In this document: piece by piece, positions 21,530 through 34,400 of the stretch
How positions within the stretch are numbered: position 1 is the first letter of the stretch
Layout: each line of letters begins with the position of its first letter
Source: Nansenia antarctica
Taxonomy: Eukaryota > Chordata > Actinopteri > Argentiniformes > Microstomatidae
DNA: 64,000 nucleotides
Assembly (NCBI GenBank): GCA_963989245.1
Contig: OZ022351.1
Span: 15,590,434 to 15,654,433 of the forward strand
Reading direction: 5' to 3'
Program-made: the position numbers and the translations under genes
The notes under the pieces: generated by a model
Databases searched by the model: none
What the model was told of the DNA's origin: nothing
The model's input: only the letters and a program-made list of their open reading frames with translations

Positions 21530-22440
21530 GTTGCCTGCTTGGTAGACCTCTTTAAAATTGTCTGCATGCGGACCGACTGCGACTGCCTGAATTTTTCAGC
21601 AGCTCTACCCAGTCTAAAACCCCAGAGACCCAGAGCCTTCCTACGTCTCAAACACCGACTCACATTAAGACACCTTTCCGGGGGAAACGTGTTCATCCCT
21701 CCCAGCAATCGTAACCCCTCTATTGAGACATACTGTAGACTAGTTACACAAGATGTGACTGCCCTTGGTCAAAATAAACAAAACACCAAATCTTACAGTA
21801 ACCTAATGGCAGAAGAGAAGGTTGCTTTTAGAGGATTTGCAGGATTATATTTCCATCATAATTAAACCAGTTGACAAGGGAGGAGCCACTGTGGTTATGA
21901 ATAAGATTGATTATGTCGAGGAATATTTAAGGCCACTTGATGATGTTACGTTCTATAAGAAACCTCCGGATAACCCAACAATTTAAGACTATTTAAGAGG
22001 ACTATTCATGATACTATTGTTATTACTGTTATACTATTATTTTTAAAAGGATGACATCACTAAAAAAGAGTTTCTAAAAATTGAACACCCAGTAATTCCT
22101 GCCTTTTACATTCTCCCTAGGATTCACAAGAGCCTGGAACAACCCCCTGGCCGCCCTATTGTGGCAGGCATTGGATCACTGACATCATCGACCTCATCCT
22201 ATGTCGACTTTTTTTATTCGACCCCTAGCCGAGAACGTCCCATCTTTCATCAAGGATACAGGTCACAAGCTATCTATGATTGAGTCTACAAATCCTCTTC
22301 CAGATGACAAACTGATTCTTGTTTCTTTTGATGTCACTGCGCTGTACACCTCTATACCCCATGAAGGAAGGGTGGAGGCACTGCAACATTATCTCAAATT
22401 TCACAAAGGCCACAAAATGGTCTGGTCTGGTGTTGGACCT
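21530..22440 (+). mobile_element. Penelope-like retroelement fragment
   Basis: The plus strand, in several frames, encodes PSNRNPSIETYC, then KPVDKGGATVVMNKIDYVEE, then FYILPRIHKSLEQPPGRPIV followed by AGIGSL, then FDVTALYTSIPHEG. This is the order seen in reverse transcriptases of Penelope-like elements. Frame changes and stops near 21,985 and 22,040 show it is dead, and the catalytic Asp-Asp region and endonuclease are not seen downstream. Confidence 0.8.
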
Positions 22441-22474
22441 GGGCCTGGACCTGGGCCTGGACCTGGGCCTGGGG
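22430..22474. repeat. 12-bp tandem repeat (GGACCTGGGCCT)
   Basis: About three and a half units right at the end of the recognisable Penelope-like coding region. Confidence 0.85.
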
Positions 22475-22885
22475 AAACACAGAGGCCCAGAACTGCTTTA
22501 GATTGTCTCTTTAGGTGCAGGTTAAGAGAAAAGAGAGCAATTAGGTCTTTGTGATCATTTAAATGTGTCTGTTGTCTAGTCAATGTCAAGTTTCAAGTAG
22601 AGAAACTGGTTTTGATAATAGGAGAGGTTGAGGTAGTGTATGTATGTTAACTGACAGTCTGACTGATAGTAGTATGACAAAATGTTTTCCCACTACCAAT
22701 CGAAGTCCCTATAGATAGATAAAGTTACAGGAAACATTTGAATTCAAATTCAAGGTTCAGACCATGTAAGTGTGATTTAATCCTGGACTAGTCTTAAGCC
22801 TTGTCTGTGAAACTGGCCCAATATGAAATGAGTGGAATAAGCTTTCATCTTTTTTTCAGGAAGCCTAATCTTTACAACAGTGTTA

Positions 22886-23096
22886 AGGCCAATGCACACG
22901 GCGTGCGATTTTGTCCCACGACAACATTCGATTCTCAATTCACACCAATGAATGAATGAATGTGAATGGAGAATCGAATGTTGTCGTGCGACAATATCGC
23001 ATCGCACGCCGTGTGCATTGTCTCATTGGGTCTCATTCAAAACAATGGAATCGAATTCGGCGGTGCGACAAAATCGCACGCCGTGTGCATTGGCCT
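22886..23096. mobile_element. PIF/Harbinger-like MITE with TTA target duplication
   Basis: The first 30 or so bases (starting AGGCCAATGCACACGGCGTG) and the last are near-perfect inverted repeats, and a further inner inverted pair is centred near 22,930-23,000. TTA flanks both ends (22,883-22,885 and 23,097-23,099), the 3-bp target duplication usual for PIF/Harbinger. It has no coding capacity. Confidence 0.75.
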
Positions 23097-23099
23097 TTA

Positions 23100-23630
23100 G
23101 GAATAATGACAATCACCACATCCACATTTGACACATGTATCATTTTATTTTCTGCCATGTACACACCGCAGCTGCTATGCCTCGTTAGCGTTTAATTTTT
23201 TTCTTCTTTTTTGTTGTTAATTCAATGACTAATACATGCCCTCATAGATATTTGCATTTCTATGTATAATATTGTTATCACCATGGGAACAAGATGCCGA
23301 TCCATCAAATTAAAAAATGTACATTTTTTGACATTTTTATTTAGTTTTATTTGCGCTTTTGATCACATTCAAAGTAAATGGCAAGTTGAGTAACCATAAT
23401 ATTGTTACATAGATATAGTCTGTACCGCAAATAACATCAAAGATACTTTCAGCCAAGATTACATCCATGTCAGTTAGGTTTGGTTTCTGCTTGTTTCAGT
23501 CATGATTCCCAGAAACAAAAACTAAGTATCCAAGAATACACGTGAAGCCTTATTGTGTACTGTACAATGGCAGGTTATTATTAGTCAAAATGTTTTGGAA
23601 ATTCCCTTTCTTGGTTATCATAATTCATCA
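23100..23630. other. Unassigned intergenic stretch
   Basis: AT-rich sequence with no supported exon. It lies between the two minus-strand genes. Confidence 0.35.
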
Positions 23631-23633
23631 TAA

Positions 23634-23635
<2 letters not shown>

Positions 23636-23715
<80 letters not shown>
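23636..23715. repeat. (CA)n microsatellite
   Basis: TC repeat followed by about 70 bp of CA repeats. Confidence 0.95.
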
Positions 23716-23716
<1 letters not shown>

Positions 23717-23884
23717 ATCAATAAATAAATACAAATAAAATGACATTTGCAAAGATGATGTCATCTGCAGAAGACAGATACTTGTTTGCTCCACCGTTGT
23801 TCATACCAGATTCATTTTCTAGGTTGATAGGACCAGGAATAAACTGTAAGAAACTCGGCTGAGGTTCCAATCTTTTTGAGATTA

Positions 23885-25177
23885 CCACCATTTATTTGAT
23901 ACCAACAACAACAGAAGAAAAATCAAATCAACAGCAAATAAAACAAAAAACAGATACTGTACACCACGTCCGTGTGGCGTATCTCTGTCCCATCCCTGCT
24001 TTTACAATCTTAACAGGCTTAATTAAAGTTATGTTAGACAATCATAATGAGTACCACTGAAAGGGGGAGGGGGGCGGGGGTAAGTGCCTACTGTATTGTT
24101 TGAGCCATGGGTAACAAGTACTGCACACAAATCAAAAGAGAGGTCATTTCTGACTTTTGACCTTCTGTGAATGGCAGGACACACTGCTCAGAGGGAGGCG
24201 TGAAAACACAACACACATAAGACAGACATAAATAGAGCCAGAAAGACAAAGAAAAAGACAATTACATGAGGTGGGGGTTGAGCGTGTTCTTCACAAAGCA
24301 ACATGTCAAAAAACAACAAATCCAACACTCCACCATCTGGAGCTAACTGTAAACAGAGCTGCAGTGTAGTGTTATTATACAGCATGGGTTGATCTGCTTC
24401 TGTGAAAAGGGTGGCTCAGATCATACTGATTTATGCGCCTGTGTGATTCCTATCGTCATTCTCTCACTCTTTTACAGCATCTATTCCAAACGCTCTTTGT
24501 GACAACTGTTGAATAAAACAATTGCCACGCTGGGCAAGAGACTCAACTTTGTTATGGCCTTAACCTTTGACCTTGGAACAGCAGATAATTTTTTGATTGG
24601 CGCACATACATGTACAGCAGGTACGGTGGGCAAATGTATTAAATGCTTTCGATTGCTGTTTCGTTTTTCTCAGTCCGAGCATGTTTCTCTATGTACACAT
24701 TTTTACAATCGTCCTTCAGAAAGAGGCCAGTGTATGAGGCGAACGTCCGTAATTAGATTCCCATCGGTTTTCCTTCCATTGCAATTGTTTAGTTGTTGTT
24801 TATCGTACCACAGCAGCCAATACCTCGACAAAGGATCACAACAAAAGATGTCTACGTTCATAAGTCAACCCGACAAGAAAGGGGGGAGCTATCTTTGGTC
24901 ACAAAATTAGCAAATCAAACAGGAAGTCAAAAGGAAAAAGAAAAAAAAGAGACATTGTAAAGCACGAAAAAAAAAGTTCCATAATTTGCCACAAAGGAAA
25001 AAAAAAAAAGAAAGTCCAGTGTCTTTAGCAGGGAGTATGAGAGGGTAATGTTTGGGCCAGAGTCGTGGCAGGATTAGCTTACAAGACTTCATAGGCATTT
25101 GTGGGTTTAGTTGGGGTTTAGCCAGAGTAGGGGGCAAAGGGAAGGAGAACCACTCAGCAAACGAGTCAGCCCATCCG
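23885..25177 (-). other. ank2: Probable ank2 3' untranslated region
   Basis: Single-copy sequence immediately downstream of the ank2 stop codon on the minus strand. A minus-strand AATAAA (TTTATT on the plus strand) occurs near 23,889 and is a plausible end. Without transcript data the boundary is a guess. Confidence 0.35.
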
Positions 25178-25409
25178 TCAATCTTTTCTCACTTTCTCTT
25201 CCTCTTCTTCCTCCTCTTCCTCTTCCTCCTTTTCCTCCTCTTCCTCGTCCTTGGTGCAGTAGCGTTGGAGCAGTAGGTGCAGGTGCTGCTGAAGGGCGTC
25301 AGGTTGCAGGGCTTCTGAGGTGTCGTCTAGCCGCTCCAGGTGCACATGCTTACCCTGGGCGTCCCTCACCACTGTCCTCTTCTGGGTACGTGACTTACGC
25401 ATTTCGGTT
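25178..25409 (-). CDS. ank2: ank2 terminal coding exon
   Basis: Acceptor ttttcctttag. The exon reads TEMRKSRTQKRTVVRDAQGK, then HVHLERLDD and LQPDALQQHLHLLLQRYC, then a polyglutamate tail (a GAG/GAA run) and the stop. The Leu/His-rich helix and KRTVVRD motif match the extreme C-terminus of long ankyrin-2 isoforms. The acidic tail is a trinucleotide expansion (CTTCCTCTT on the plus strand). Confidence 0.9.
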
Positions 25410-28400
25410 CTAAAGGAAAAGTTAAAGAAAGACAGATAAACGGAGAGAGAGAGGGGGGGGGGGGGGGGAGTTCAGTTTAGCTTACTGTTCACAGTTCCTA
25501 CAGTACTTCTTACAAAAGTGTGTCATAATCTCCACATCCTCAGTGGATCACCAACATCTCACAAACACCAGGCATAGGAGACCTGTGGTCAAACACCAGG
25601 CATAGACCTGTGGTCAAACACCAGGCATAGACCTGTGGTCAAACACCAGGCATAGACCTGTGGTCAAACACCAGGCATAGACCTGTGGTCAAACACCAGG
25701 CATAGACCTGTGGTCAAACACCAGGCATAGACCTGTGGTCAAACACCAGGCATAGGAGACCTGTGGTCAAACACCAGGCATAGACCTGTGGTCAAACACC
25801 AGGCATAGACCTGTGGTCAAACACCAGGCATAGACCTGTGGTCAAACATCAGGCATAGGAGACCTGTGGTCAAACACCAGGCATAGACCTGTGGTCAAAC
25901 ACCAGGAACATGTTTCTTACCCACTTGCAGTACAATTAGTTAGACTTGCCTTGCGATTAAGATTGTGTGTGTGTGTGTGTGTGTATGCGTGTGTATGCGT
26001 GTGTTCACACCATGCTCTTTTTAAAGATCAAATGTGTTTCAACACAAAACCCAATGTTAACCAGCACACCTGCAACACACACATGCTGCTGGTGTCAAAC
26101 CTTTTAACCACAGAACCGTCGTCCTTCACAAACTCTTTCTCTACTAAATGAGGGATGAGAACTTTCCCAAAACCTCCAGCATAAAATAAGGCCTGCATGG
26201 GACAAAACAGGGAAAAGGGGATTTTAACAAATCAAAAACCTTTGAGTTTGGTCCTAGAAAAACTCCCTCAAAATGTCAGTTAAGAGCACATTCAATTCAT
26301 TCATGTCTCGTTTTGAATTCCTTTTAAAAAATGTTTTTGATTATGATCACATCATGTGATTGGAAACTACGTACTATCCAGTTGTGGAATTGTATTGGCT
26401 GCCCCTTGCTTACATGAGCTACATGAATCACCCATTCAACTGGATGCAGAACTGGAACATAGTAGACATTCGAACGAGACAGGCGCGTGAGACTGCCATA
26501 TACTATATCTGCCATATACTGTATCATACATCCACTAAGATTGGAAATGAAGTAGTGTCCAGTTGTGGAATTATATAGAATCTACTGGGAAGGCTCGTAA
26601 GTGTGAAAGGGGTTTTAGTGTCACAACATGGTCGTGTTAAGTAGGCACGAACAAAATGTTTTGAAACATAAAACGGAAATGTGTTTCCCAATGTGGTTGA
26701 ATCAGGGAGGGAGTCCTCTCATTAGCACTCTTTTGTGGGGCCTACTGAACATAACCCAGCACACTGACCTTCTCAAAGTCCTCTCTGGCCGAGGGGAGAT
26801 CAGCTGCCAGTGAGGGGTCACCTGTGTGCTTCTCCATCCTCTCGCCTCTCACCACTGTCGTCTTGACAACCTTACTGACCTTCCGCCCCTTCACTTGCTC
26901 CGTCTCAAACTCTGAGGGCGCGGCAGCACCCAGGGCCAGGGGCTCTGAGAAGGTCAGCTGGGAGGGGGGGTCAAATACAGGTCACCTAAATGTCTTGGAA
27001 CTGATTATATACTGCACTATGGACATTCTTCACATACCTTTACATTACGTTGAAATCGACATAAAGCCACTTATATGTATACATGATATATACAGTATAA
27101 AGTGTAAACTGTACAATGCAATAGTTTGGAGAAAATAACAGTAGCTACAGACATCTTTTCAACAGACCAAGGCCAATGGACACAAAGATAACAGATACTA
27201 ACTTCTATTGATGTAAAAGTGACCACGGTCTACAGTATCCACAGACAAACATAGAAGACGGACTTACCTCTGTCTGATCTCCCTCACTCCGGACCACCGT
27301 CCTCTTGATGACCTTGGAGAAGGCATCTCCCTCTTCCACACTGACCATCTTCTGGGGAGACCCCTCCATCATCACTTCCTCTCTCTCCACTCCGTCTGGA
27401 GACACATACTTATGGATCACCTTCCTTGTGATCTGCAGGAGATAACAGTGCAAGGGAGAGGAGCACTAGGTCATTCACTGGATAAGCTCTGGGATGCTTG
27501 TAGAGGTGGTTAAAACAATCTCTATTTCCTATGTTTTACAGAATGTAATAGATTTTTCACTAGCTGACACATGACAATGCAAAGGCACTTGTGTGTTGTG
27601 ATATGCTGAAAATCTGTTGAATACTATACTCTAGGAGGGTATAGCAAATCCCAGTGTAAATGATCTGTTTCGCATTTGTGACAGCAGCTGGTGAAAGTGG
27701 GAACAAGTTGGCAACCGACCAAATGTTCTGACTTTTATTCTGAAAAATGTAAGTACATTTCTAAACATTTTGATTGGTTGGCGACTCGTTCCCGCTTTCA
27801 CCAGCTGCTGTCACATTTGATGGATGCGAGAATGTCTATCTACCTTCTTCACGACCATGTTTCCATGCTCATCCGTGTACTTTTCCTCCGTCACCGTCTG
27901 TGGAGGGATGTCTGGCAGATCATCCCCCTGTAGAGAGGACAGACACCGAGTCAGCATGCTGACCGTCCAATACTGAACCACAGGAAACACACGAGAATCG
28001 GTAGTACTCTGTACACACAGTATAATTGATCTGTATATATACTGTAACTACAGCATCAACATAATTCAAACCCGACTCAAAAAGAAGACAAACCAACAAA
28101 GCTCAGCTATATTGGATCTCAACCGTGATCTAAGACCATTCAGTTCATTAGGACAAAGCATGAGCATGCAAAACAAACAGGCAGATGGCACAGTAAATAA
28201 AGGTGTATATGAACTAGTCATCAGGACACTGTAGAGTGGAGTGAAAGAAAATGAAAAACATGACAATCCAAAAATAATTGTATAATTAGTCAAATTAATT
28301 TCCCCAATTTCAGAGCTATTCTGCAAGCCATTAGAAGGGTGGGGTTAGGAATCAGGGGGCTTCATATGACAACTGAATACCAGAAACTACCCCTCCACAG

Positions 28401-31400
28401 CACACAGGGACATGCTCTCCCATTCCCCGGTATACCTGGATGATTACTCTGCGTCGGACCACTCTGGTGGTCAACACCTCTTCCTCTGAACTATCGGACA
28501 GCGACCCTAGCGCCTCCTCTATCTCCTGATACACAGCACAGAGGGAGTGTTGGTTGGCACATTATGACATGGAAACAGGTAGTTCACGATACTCCAGGCA
28601 CAACGCAACAGGCAATGGTGTTCCTTCTTTTCTCTTTCGGGTTCTTACGCTGCCAGAAAGGCATTATATTATACTAATATGAATATGGAGATAATATATA
28701 TATACAGTATATACCATGAGACATGGAAAATAAAATGGTGTTGGTGATAGAAGATGAAGAGAAGGCACAGTTGTACAGAAATTGTCAACCAAACCAGCCA
28801 TGCAAAATATGGATATTAAATGTTGAGAAAACAATATTATGTTCAAAGCTTCAAACAAGCACCTCTGTATGGAATGGAAATTCATTTGGAAACACTTCCC
28901 CATTCAATTGACTAAGTCAAGTACTTCTTACTTCTATATTCTTCTGAATATTCTGTACATAATTGTATAAACTGTATAAACTGTTTGCCCTGGCTGAAAA
29001 ACAAGTGAAACATCTCGGCAAACACAGCAAGCATTCCCTCATTTAACGTTCTGGATCAGGTCTGCAGATCAGGCTTTGTGTCATGATTCTTCAATCGTGT
29101 GGTCAGTTTTTTCTTTTGACTTTTGCAGTGCATTGTTAGATACAGTGTGTCTAATACATGCAAACACAAAAACTCAGAAGCGTTTTGCATTAGTCTCGGT
29201 AAGGAAGTAGCTGTGTGTCGATCTCCACTTTGGACAGTTGTAAACACTGCATTCAGCCTCAGAAGCCGGGACACAAGCCAGGGCAGGGTTGCGTTCATGC
29301 TCGACCTCTTACCCTTCCCAGAAAGTCATCATCGTCCTCATACTCTGCCTGCTCCCTGGACAGAAGCTCCTCACACATGGGCACAGCGTCCTCCTCCTTG
29401 TAGTCCGGTGAGCCCTCAGGCTCGTAGGCAAAGTCTCCCAGACTTTCACTACCGGAGGAGAGGCGTTTGTGATCCTCCACCCGTAGGAACGGGTGTTTTG
29501 TGAAGACGGGGCTCCTCATGACGACGCCCACGTCGGGACTACCGGGTAGGGGGGACGGAGGTTCAAAGATGTGGTAGGCCATCAGAGGTTTATCTGGCTC
29601 CAGGTCCTCTGGCTCAGAGAAGTCTGAGAAGGCTTGTCGACAGTCAAAGAACTCTAGGTCGGAGTCTTCTTGGCGGGAGTCGACGCGTGGTTCCATGGGT
29701 GGGATGTGTGAGTCTAATGGTTCAAAGGTTGACAGTGTTTTCTCAAATTCAGAGAGCACTTGGTTAAAGCCAGGGGAGAACTGGAAGTCCTCTGCTGCTT
29801 CAGGTGGGCCCCTGGTGGCTTCAGGTGGGCCCACCTGAGAAGGGCTTTTGAGCTTGCCCTTGTCTGAGGGAGAATCACTGAACACCGGTGAGACTGGACT
29901 TAGGTCTGTCAGGGACATCTGACTACATTCAGATACTTTCTGAGAACGGTGTCCTGGAAACACGGCCTCGTAATCTGGCGGCACCATAAATTGGCTCGAC
30001 GCTCCACTTTCCATAGATGCTTCTTGTGTGAATTGACCCCAGTCTGAGAATTCACGAGATCTGTCTGATGTTGGTGAAAATGGGCTAAAGTCAGCAGGCA
30101 TTTTGAGTTCAGTGGCAGATTTAGGACGGGTTCTTGTAACCGGTTCCAATAGGTTAGGTGTCACGGTTCGATGGGTTGTTACTTCCTGTTCACTGAACTG
30201 CATTGGGGTTGGAACCCGTGGTTGGAAGCCAGTGGAAGTCTTTGGACACTTACTTAATGACAGACCTGATTCAACTCGTTCTTGACTCAAGTCTGATGAC
30301 GACTTTGGCTCAGGTAAAATCATTTCAGTTATGGTGTGATGCAATGGTTTGCTTTCTTTGTCAGATTGAGATGAAGCCTGGGAAAGAAATGTTGACATTA
30401 CCTGAATATGGAAACTTGTTCTTTTTTTAATAACAGCATGCCTGTCTATTTGCATTCACTAATACCATCAGGTCAACAAACTGCACCACACTCAGATCAC
30501 ATGAACCATGATTGGCATTCACACCACAGCAATTTGTTAATAATATTATTACATTGAACAATGTATTAATATAATACATTGAATATAATTAAACCTTACT
30601 TAGATCACTGCAAGAAGAAATTGAGAACAAATTCACAGGCAACACACCAGGCAACACAAAATCAACATTATTTGGCCACAAACAGTCAAAATCAGTTTGT
30701 TTTATTTGTTCACATTCAATTACATTTTAATTGCCCAAAGTACCACAAATACACAACATTCCGATGTAACACATGAGTGTTAACAGTGTTATTTTCATCC
30801 TCCATTAGAACAGAGTGTTATTGCAGTCTTCAATGACACACACGCAGCCAGTCTTGTCATGGACTGTCTCATGCATGCGCTCTTACCCTCTGCGGGACTT
30901 CATGGGTCTTTAATTCACCAGCGCTGAGGCACAGGACCTCTGCTCCATTCTCTCTTCTGTCCTGGACCTCCACTGGTTGTGGTGGGTATACAGCCGTATC
31001 TTTGAGGCCTTTTGCAATGTCTTCCAATGCAGCGGTGACTTGCGAAGTTGAGATTACTTCAGCATGTACCGTCTCTTTCAGTTCCTTAGATGTGGTCACC
31101 GTGTCGGCCTCTGATCCAGTTTTCCGTGGAACAATCTGGATTTGTCCACTCTTTGACAATAGAGCGGCGGACCTTTCATTCGTGGACATGGGGGTGTGCT
31201 CTGACGTTGAAACAGATGTCACATGACTCAACCTTACTGCTTCATTGGTCATTGTTTCTGTGCCTTCAAAATCTGACATGAACCCTTCCTCTGACGCTAT
31301 TGATTCAGGGGACGACGGCCTCGTGCGATGATCCTCCACCCATTCTAGAGGTAACGCTACGAATTCAGTGTCTGAAGATATAGAAGCAGGTGAAGAGGAT

Positions 31401-34400
31401 CTATCGCCGATAGGTTCCATCCAATACTGAGATATTATCCTCATAAACTCAGGCACTGGCGAGTCGGGTGGCAGCCGACGTCTACATTCGCAGTATATAG
31501 AATCTGTCGATTCAGGTGAGGACGGCCTGCTGTCAAGTTCAAGGGCTGAAGCTGAGGTGACCATTAGCTCATACTCAGAGTCTGTAGCCATTGATTCCGG
31601 TGACGATGACCTGTGTCCCTTAAACGTTGTGACGTACTCTACACATGACACTGTAAACTGAGGGATGGGGGAGTCGGGAGACAGTGACCTGTTCTCGTTC
31701 ACCTCAGGCATAGATTCAGGCGAAGATGTTCTAAAGTCAGCCATTAACATCGCGGATTCAAAAGACATGGGTCTGTATTCAGGTAGTGACTCAGGTGATA
31801 GTGGTCTATCTTCTTCAAGCTGTTCCTCTGACATTATAGATTCAGGAGATGAGGACCTATGCTCAGCGAAGACGGTGTCAAGAGGTAAAGGTACACAGTC
31901 TGAATCTGATGTCACTGACTGAGGTGAAGGTGACCTGCTAGACCTTGTACATACTACACGTTCAAGTATAACCTGTCCAAACTCAAGTATAGGTGAGTCG
32001 GGGGACAGAGCTCTGTACTCATTCATCGACGCTCCAGATTCAGGAGATGAGGCTCTTATATCTCCCATCGACATCAATGACTCAGGTGACATGGGTCTGT
32101 AGTCGAGTAAAGACTCAGGAGATAGAGGTCTATCCTCTGTATCTGATACAGAAACCACCACCCAATCAGCATCAGAGTCTGGTGTTGGTTCAGAGGATGT
32201 TGATTTATAGCCTTCAGTTTCAAATGTATTCTCAGACTGTCTGTACTGGGCTACTGATAATACAGATGGATACTTGTTTACTACGGCTGATGACTCAGGA
32301 GCAACTGTGTCAGACATGCCTGGTGCTTTCTCAGCAGAAACGACACCGTGATCAATCATGGCTGCTGTTAATGGAGGTGCAACTGGTGATTCAGTAACAG
32401 CTTCAGAGGCAACCGGGCAGACTTCAGTGCGACCGTCGACACCATCGCTCCGTGTCTCTACGGACTCTGCTCTACACTCTACATACTCCATGAATCCTGT
32501 TTTACTGGAAAACGTTTCCCCTACATATTGAGGGTCGTCTATCGGAGAGATCAGTGTCCAGAGATCTGCATCGTACACGAGTCTGTATTCAGCCAGCGCG
32601 ACAGCTGATTGGTCTGTTATAGGACTTGGTAATGGTCTCTCTTCAGTCTCCGAGGTCGTTGACTCTGGTGAGTCAGGTCTCTGCTCAGTCAATGAATCCT
32701 CAAAAATATCAGGTGCATATTCCATTTCTGAAGCCAATGACTCAGGTGAAGATGATCTATATGCTGTAATAGAAATAGCATATTCAGGTAAAGCCTGCCT
32801 AAACTCAGGTACAGGTGAGTCAGGTGATAGAGCACTGAATTCATCTACAGACGCTACTGAATCAGGTGATCCTGGTCTACCTTCATAGAATACTGACGCT
32901 AATGACACACTCCCATATTCTACATCTGAACATACTGATTCAGGTGATGATGATCTATATCCAGTAACACCTGTAAAAGACTCAGGTAATGCCGGTCTAA
33001 ACTCAGGTACAGGTGAGTCAGGTGAGAGAGCACTGAATTCATCTACAGACGCTACTGAATCAGGTGATGAGGGTCTATCCTCAAAAAGCATTGATAAGAA
33101 TAACTCAGTTTCCTGTTCCCAATCTGAGCATATTGATTGAGGCGATGATGATCTATACCCCATCACTATCGGTGTAGATTCATATAGTCGGCTGTACTGG
33201 GGCACTGGTGAGTCTGGTGATAAAGATCTGTACTCATTGACAGACGACGTTGATTCAGGAGATTCTGCTCTGTCCTCACTTGATAACATCTCAGAAATCA
33301 AAGGAGTGTATTCTGCGTCTGAAGTCACAGATTCAGGTGATGATGATCTATATCCAGCAACACCTGTAAAAGACTCAGGTAATGCCAGCCTAAACTCAGG
33401 TACAGGTGAGTCAGGTGATAGAGCCCTGAATTCATCTACAGACGCTACTGAGTCAGGTGATCCTGGTCTACCTTCATAGAATAATGATGCTAATGACACA
33501 CTCCCATATTCTACATCTGAACATACTGATTCAGGTGATGATGATCTATATCCAGTAACACCTGTAAAAGACTCAGGTAATGCCGGTCTAAACTCAGGTA
33601 CAGGTGAGTCAGGTGATAAGGCTCTGTACTCATTCACTGATGCTGTAGATTCAGGAGATGAGGCTCTTAATATTTCTGCCATCAACATCAATGACTCAGG
33701 TGACATGGGTCTGTAGTCAGGTGAGGACTCAGGAGATAGAGGTCTATCCTCTGTATCTGATATGAATGATTCTGGTGAGTCTGGTCTTTGCTCAATGCAA
33801 AAGGCTTCAAATAGGGCAATTTCAATATCTGAAGCAATTGATTCAGGTGATGATGATCTATATCCTGTCACGACTGAAGTTGTTTCACACTGTCTAAACT
33901 CAGGTACAGGTGAGTCAGGTGAGAGAGCCCTGAATTCATCTACAGACGCTACTGAGTCAGGTGATCCTGGTCTACTTTCATAGAATAATGACGCTAATGA
34001 CACACTCCCATATTCTACATCTGACCATACTGATGATTCTGGTGATGATGATCTATATCCAGTAACACCTGTAAAAGACTCAGGTAATGCCGGTCTAAAC
34101 TCAGGTACAGGTGAGTCAGGTGAGAGAGCACTGAATTCATCTACAGACGCTACTGAATCAGGTGAACCTGGTCTACCTTCATAGAATAATGATGCTAATG
34201 ACACACTCCCATATTCTACATCTGAACATACTGATTCAGGTGATGATGATCTATATCCAGTAACACCTGTAAAAGACTCAGGTAATGCCGGTCTAAACTC
34301 AGGTACAGGTGAGTCAGGTGAGAGAGCCCTGAATTCATCTACAGACGCTACTGAATCAGGTGATGAGGGTCTATCCTCAAAAAGCATTGATAAGAATAAC

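Noticed and set aside
22401..22589. Gly-Pro repeat open frames near the Penelope-like fragment
   Set aside because: They come from a 12-bp tandem repeat and are open on both strands.
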